Assembly (NCBI RefSeq): GCF_038039215.1
Contig: NZ_JBBPCL010000001.1
Location: 682,001-746,000 of the forward strand
Direction of reading: 5' to 3'
From: Pseudonocardia sp. T1-2H
GTDB lineage: Bacteria > Actinomycetota > Actinomycetes > Mycobacteriales > Pseudonocardiaceae
DNA: 64,000 nt
The position numbers and the translations under genes are program-made. Of the stretch, positions 61,659 through 64,000 are shown piece after piece (the first letter of the stretch is position 1; every line of letters begins with the position of its first letter). The notes below the pieces were generated by a model. That model searched no databases. It was given only the letters and a program-made list of their open reading frames with translations, and was not told the origin of the DNA.

Positions 61659-63179
61659 TCAGCTGCGCCGGGTGGGGGGCTCGTCCGGCCCGTCGTCCTC
61701 CGAGGCGTCCTTCGGCTCGTCCGACGAGGAGTCCGGCGTCTTCTCCGCCTCCGCAGCGGCCCGGGCGTCCGCCGCGAACTGCTTCTCCAGCTCGGCGATG
61801 GGGTCGTTCGTGTCCCGGTGGGACACGAACCCGGCCGGGTCGTCCAGGTCGTCCGCGACGGGCAGCAGGTCCGGGTGCGCCCAGATGGCGTCCCGGCCCT
61901 CGACCCCGCGGTCCTCGGTGAGCAGGCGCCACAGCTCGGCGGCGGAACGCAGCTTGCGCGGCCGCAGCTCCAGCCCGACGATCGTGGCGAACGCCTGCTC
62001 TGCCGGTCCGCCCGAGGCGCGACGGCGGCGCAGCGTCTCGCGCAGCGCCTCCGCGCCGGGCAGCCGATCACCGACGGCCTCGGCGACGACGGCGTCCACC
62101 CAGCCCTCGATCAGGGCGAGCAGGGTCTCCAGCCGGGCCAGCGCCGCCTTCTGCTCGGGCGTGGTCTGCGGCTCGAACATGCCGGACTGCATGGCCTCCT
62201 GGATGGAGGCCGGGTTCGCCGGGTCGATGTCCCGGGCGATCTCCTCGATGCGGGAGGTGTCGATGGTGATGCCGCGCGCGTACTCCTCGACGGCGCCGAG
62301 CAGTCGCTCCCGCAGCCAGCCGACGTGCGCGAACAGGCGGTGGTGCGCGGCCTCGCGGGCGGCCAGGTAGATCATGACCTCGCTGGCCGGGCGGTCCAGG
62401 CCCTGCGTGAACCTCTCGACGGCCTCGGGCAGCAGCGCCGCCGTGCGGCCCGGCCCGACCGGGAAGCCGATGTCGGTGGACGTCAGCACCTCGGCCGCGA
62501 GCTGGCCCAGGCCGCTCCCGAGCTGCGAGCCGAACGCGAACCCGCCCATCTGACCGATCATCGCCAGCATCGGCCCGGCCGCGGCGCGGACCTCCTCGGG
62601 CAGCCCCTCCACCCAGGCGCCGGAGACGCGCTGCGCCACCGGATCGCACAGCCGCTTCCAGGTGGGCATGCTCTCCTTGACCCACTCCGTCGGCGTCCAC
62701 GCGACCGTCTCGGTGGCGCCGGCGGGGAAGTTCGTGGCCGGGTCCAGCCACAGCTCCGCGAGCTTGACGGCGTCGGACACCGCGGCGCGCTGCGCGTCGG
62801 TGAGCGACGACGTCGTCTGCGCGAGCTGCTGGGTGGCCATCTGCGCGGCGAGCTCGTAGTTGACCGGGCCGTCGCCGGCGGAGGCCTGTGCGCTGCTCAA
62901 CATCTGGCCGAGCTGGGTCAGCATCTGACCGAGCTGGCTGACGTCGAAGCCGCCGGGCCCGCCCGCGCCGGGCATGCCCGGCAGGCCCGGCAGGCCACCC
63001 GGGAAACCGGGGATCCCACCCGGGAACTGGCCGCCACCAGGCAGGTTGCCGAAGCCGAACGGATCATTGGGTCCGTCCGGGGTCTTATCTCCCTTGTCGC
63101 CCGATTCGTCCCGCGGGCGATCGCGGTCGCGATCCGGGTCGCGGTCGGAAGGGCCGAAGCCGAACGGGACGTCACTCAT
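61659..63179 (-). CDS. Zinc-dependent metalloprotease, DUF2342/zincin family
   Basis: A 506-residue protein with an N-terminal disordered Pro/Gly/Asp-rich region (repeats like GFPGGLPGLPGMPG), then a helical zincin-like domain with the metal site REAAHHRLFAHVGWLRERL near residue 245. This is the actinobacterial family of Rv3195 (coenzyme F420-associated or SecA-adjacent in other species). A disordered acidic C-terminus (SSSDEPKDASEDDG) ends it. ATG 63179 follows TACCGT by seven bases. It converges with the M48-like gene and diverges from the UPF0182 gene. Confidence 0.88.
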   Translation of the reverse strand: MSDVPFGFGPSDRDPDRDRDRPRDESGDKGDKTPDGPNDPFGFGNLPGGGQFPGGIPGFPGGLPGLPGMPGAGGPGGFDVSQLGQMLTQLGQMLSSAQASAGDGPVNYELAAQMATQQLAQTTSSLTDAQRAAVSDAVKLAELWLDPATNFPAGATETVAWTPTEWVKESMPTWKRLCDPVAQRVSGAWVEGLPEEVRAAAGPMLAMIGQMGGFAFGSQLGSGLGQLAAEVLTSTDIGFPVGPGRTAALLPEAVERFTQGLDRPASEVMIYLAAREAAHHRLFAHVGWLRERLLGAVEEYARGITIDTSRIEEIARDIDPANPASIQEAMQSGMFEPQTTPEQKAALARLETLLALIEGWVDAVVAEAVGDRLPGAEALRETLRRRRASGGPAEQAFATIVGLELRPRKLRSAAELWRLLTEDRGVEGRDAIWAHPDLLPVADDLDDPAGFVSHRDTNDPIAELEKQFAADARAAAEAEKTPDSSSDEPKDASEDDGPDEPPTRRS

Positions 63180-63434
63180 GGCGTCCACGGTACGCGGGTC
63201 CGGACGGTCCCGGCGGCCTCCCGGCCCGGGTTCGCCGGGCGCGAAAGCGCCGGTCACGGGGTCCCCTCACACGGGAACTCCACATGCCGTCCGTAGAGTT
63301 GTCCCAGCAGGGCACGCCACTGGCCCGGCGTTGCGGTACGCGAGACGACACCCTGGTTCGCCTCCTGCCGCCGCGGTAGCCGGGTCCGACGGTGACGTCC
63401 GGCCGAGTCCGACCCGACCTGTAGGAGCGTGCCC

Positions 63435-64000
63435 GTGGCCATGCGGCCCCCGGTGGGAGCCCCGTCTCTCTCCCGCCGAACCAGGATCCTGCTCATCGCG
63501 GCCGCCGTGCTCGTGGTGGTGCTCCTCGGGGGCTCCCGGGTGGTCGACTTCTACGTCGACTTCCTGTGGTTCGGCGAGGTGGGCTTCCGTGGCGTCCTCA
63601 CCACGGTCCTGTTCACCCGGATCGTGGAGTTCATCGTCGGCGGCCTCCTCATGGGCGGCGCCATCGCGCTCACCCTGTGGATCGGCTATCGGTTCCGACC
63701 GGTGTTCGTGCCGGTCGCCGGGCCCGAGGACCCCATCGCGCGCTACCGCACGGTGATCATCTCGAGGCTGAAGCTGTTCGGCATCGGGATCCCGGTGGCG
63801 GTCGGCATCATCGCCGGGCTCGCCGCGCAGGGGGACTGGCAGACGGTGCAGATGTTCCTGAACTCCACGCCGTTCAACCAGACGGATCCCGAGTTCGGCT
63901 ACGACATCAGCTTCTACGCGTTCGAGCTGCCGTTCCTGCGGCTGCTGCTGAACTGGCTGTTCGTGATCGTGGCGGTCAGCTTCATCGTCGCCGTCATCAC
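63435..64000 (+). CDS. UPF0182 family membrane protein (partial)
   Basis: The first 188 codons only; the gene continues past the window. GTG 63435 has AGGAG seven bases upstream. Hydrophobic helices are visible at about residues 18-36 (LLIAAAVLVVVLLGGS), 56-78 and 105-125, and the family-typical DFLWFGEVGFR and FNQTDPEFGYDISFYAFELP are present. UPF0182 proteins (Rv3193c) are large multi-pass membrane proteins with a long extracellular part and unknown function. The ORF stays open through the last base. Confidence 0.88.
   Translation, partial: MAMRPPVGAPSLSRRTRILLIAAAVLVVVLLGGSRVVDFYVDFLWFGEVGFRGVLTTVLFTRIVEFIVGGLLMGGAIALTLWIGYRFRPVFVPVAGPEDPIARYRTVIISRLKLFGIGIPVAVGIIAGLAAQGDWQTVQMFLNSTPFNQTDPEFGYDISFYAFELPFLRLLLNWLFVIVAVSFIVAVI

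Overview
The window is very GC-rich and uses GTG starts and actinobacterial protein families throughout: WhiB7, AdnAB, MoeZ, mycoredoxin, DUF3107, UPF0182, and the TIGR02569 and DUF5914 families. It looks like a chromosome segment from a pseudonocardial actinomycete. Pseudonocardia or a close relative is an inference; no rRNA or other taxonomic marker is present. The core gene order from about 10 kb to the end follows, from memory, the Mycobacterium tuberculosis Rv3193c-Rv3212 neighbourhood: PQQ-like protein, rhlE, ferritin-like protein, DUF3107, TetR, moeZ, TIGR02569, ATL, lipV, adnA, adnB, TrkA-type K+ channel, nudC, mycoredoxin, uvrD2, whiB7, ABC1 kinase, E1-like protein, zincin, UPF0182. 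Accessory modules are inserted between these genes.

Layout. 0-1 kb: the end of a sugar ABC ATPase gene and two opposed arrays of 22-bp repeats. 1-10 kb: ParB-like protein, phosphoesterase, methyltransferase, Rieske/DUF5914 protein, CorA, MaoC, NUDIX, PH-domain membrane protein, PHP phosphoesterase and an Fe-S RecB-like nuclease. 10-14.5 kb: PQQ-like protein, DEAD-box helicase, ferritin-like protein and DUF3107. 14.6-16.7 kb: a non-canonical NRAMP-fold transporter with a GntR/FCD regulator. 16.7-20.6 kb: a TetR-controlled divergent cluster (DUF4873, SDR, AurF-like diiron oxygenase, alpha/beta hydrolase) with a twin palindromic operator. 20.6-24.8 kb: TetR, then a copper module (secreted protein and CopA) behind a CsoR-type site. 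25-34 kb: hydrolase, moeZ, a Gly-rich membrane protein, TIGR02569, HemD-wHTH, sirohydrochlorin chelatase, ATL and lipV. 34-42 kb: the AdnA/AdnB recombination helicase-nucleases with a GH16 lipoprotein between them. 42-55 kb: reductase, DoxX, K+ channel, exonuclease III, aldehyde dehydrogenase, DUF4142 protein plus class F sortase, proA, an M16 protease pair, nudC and mycoredoxin. 55-64 kb: uvrD2, whiB7 with an attenuated leader, ABC1 kinase, an orphan TOMM-type E1-like protein, two metalloproteases and the start of a UPF0182 membrane protein.

Functional themes are DNA repair (UvrD2, AdnAB, XthA, ATL, RecB-like nuclease), redox and thiol homeostasis (mycoredoxin, NudC, WhiB7), intrinsic antibiotic resistance (WhiB7), siroheme supply (HemD-wHTH and chelatase), and envelope functions (sortase pair, GH16, UPF0182).

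Sequence quality matters here. Six otherwise conserved reading frames break by exactly one base, most of them inside G or C runs: the ferritin-like gene, the Gly-rich gene, adnA (twice), the GH16 gene, proA and a small membrane-protein gene. Correcting one base at each site restores a family-typical length wherever a family is known, so most are probably assembly errors rather than real pseudogenes. Several intergenic regions carry long perfect inverted repeats typical of terminators. Many genes show a TANNNT hexamer 6-8 bases before the start codon, which points to leaderless mRNAs.
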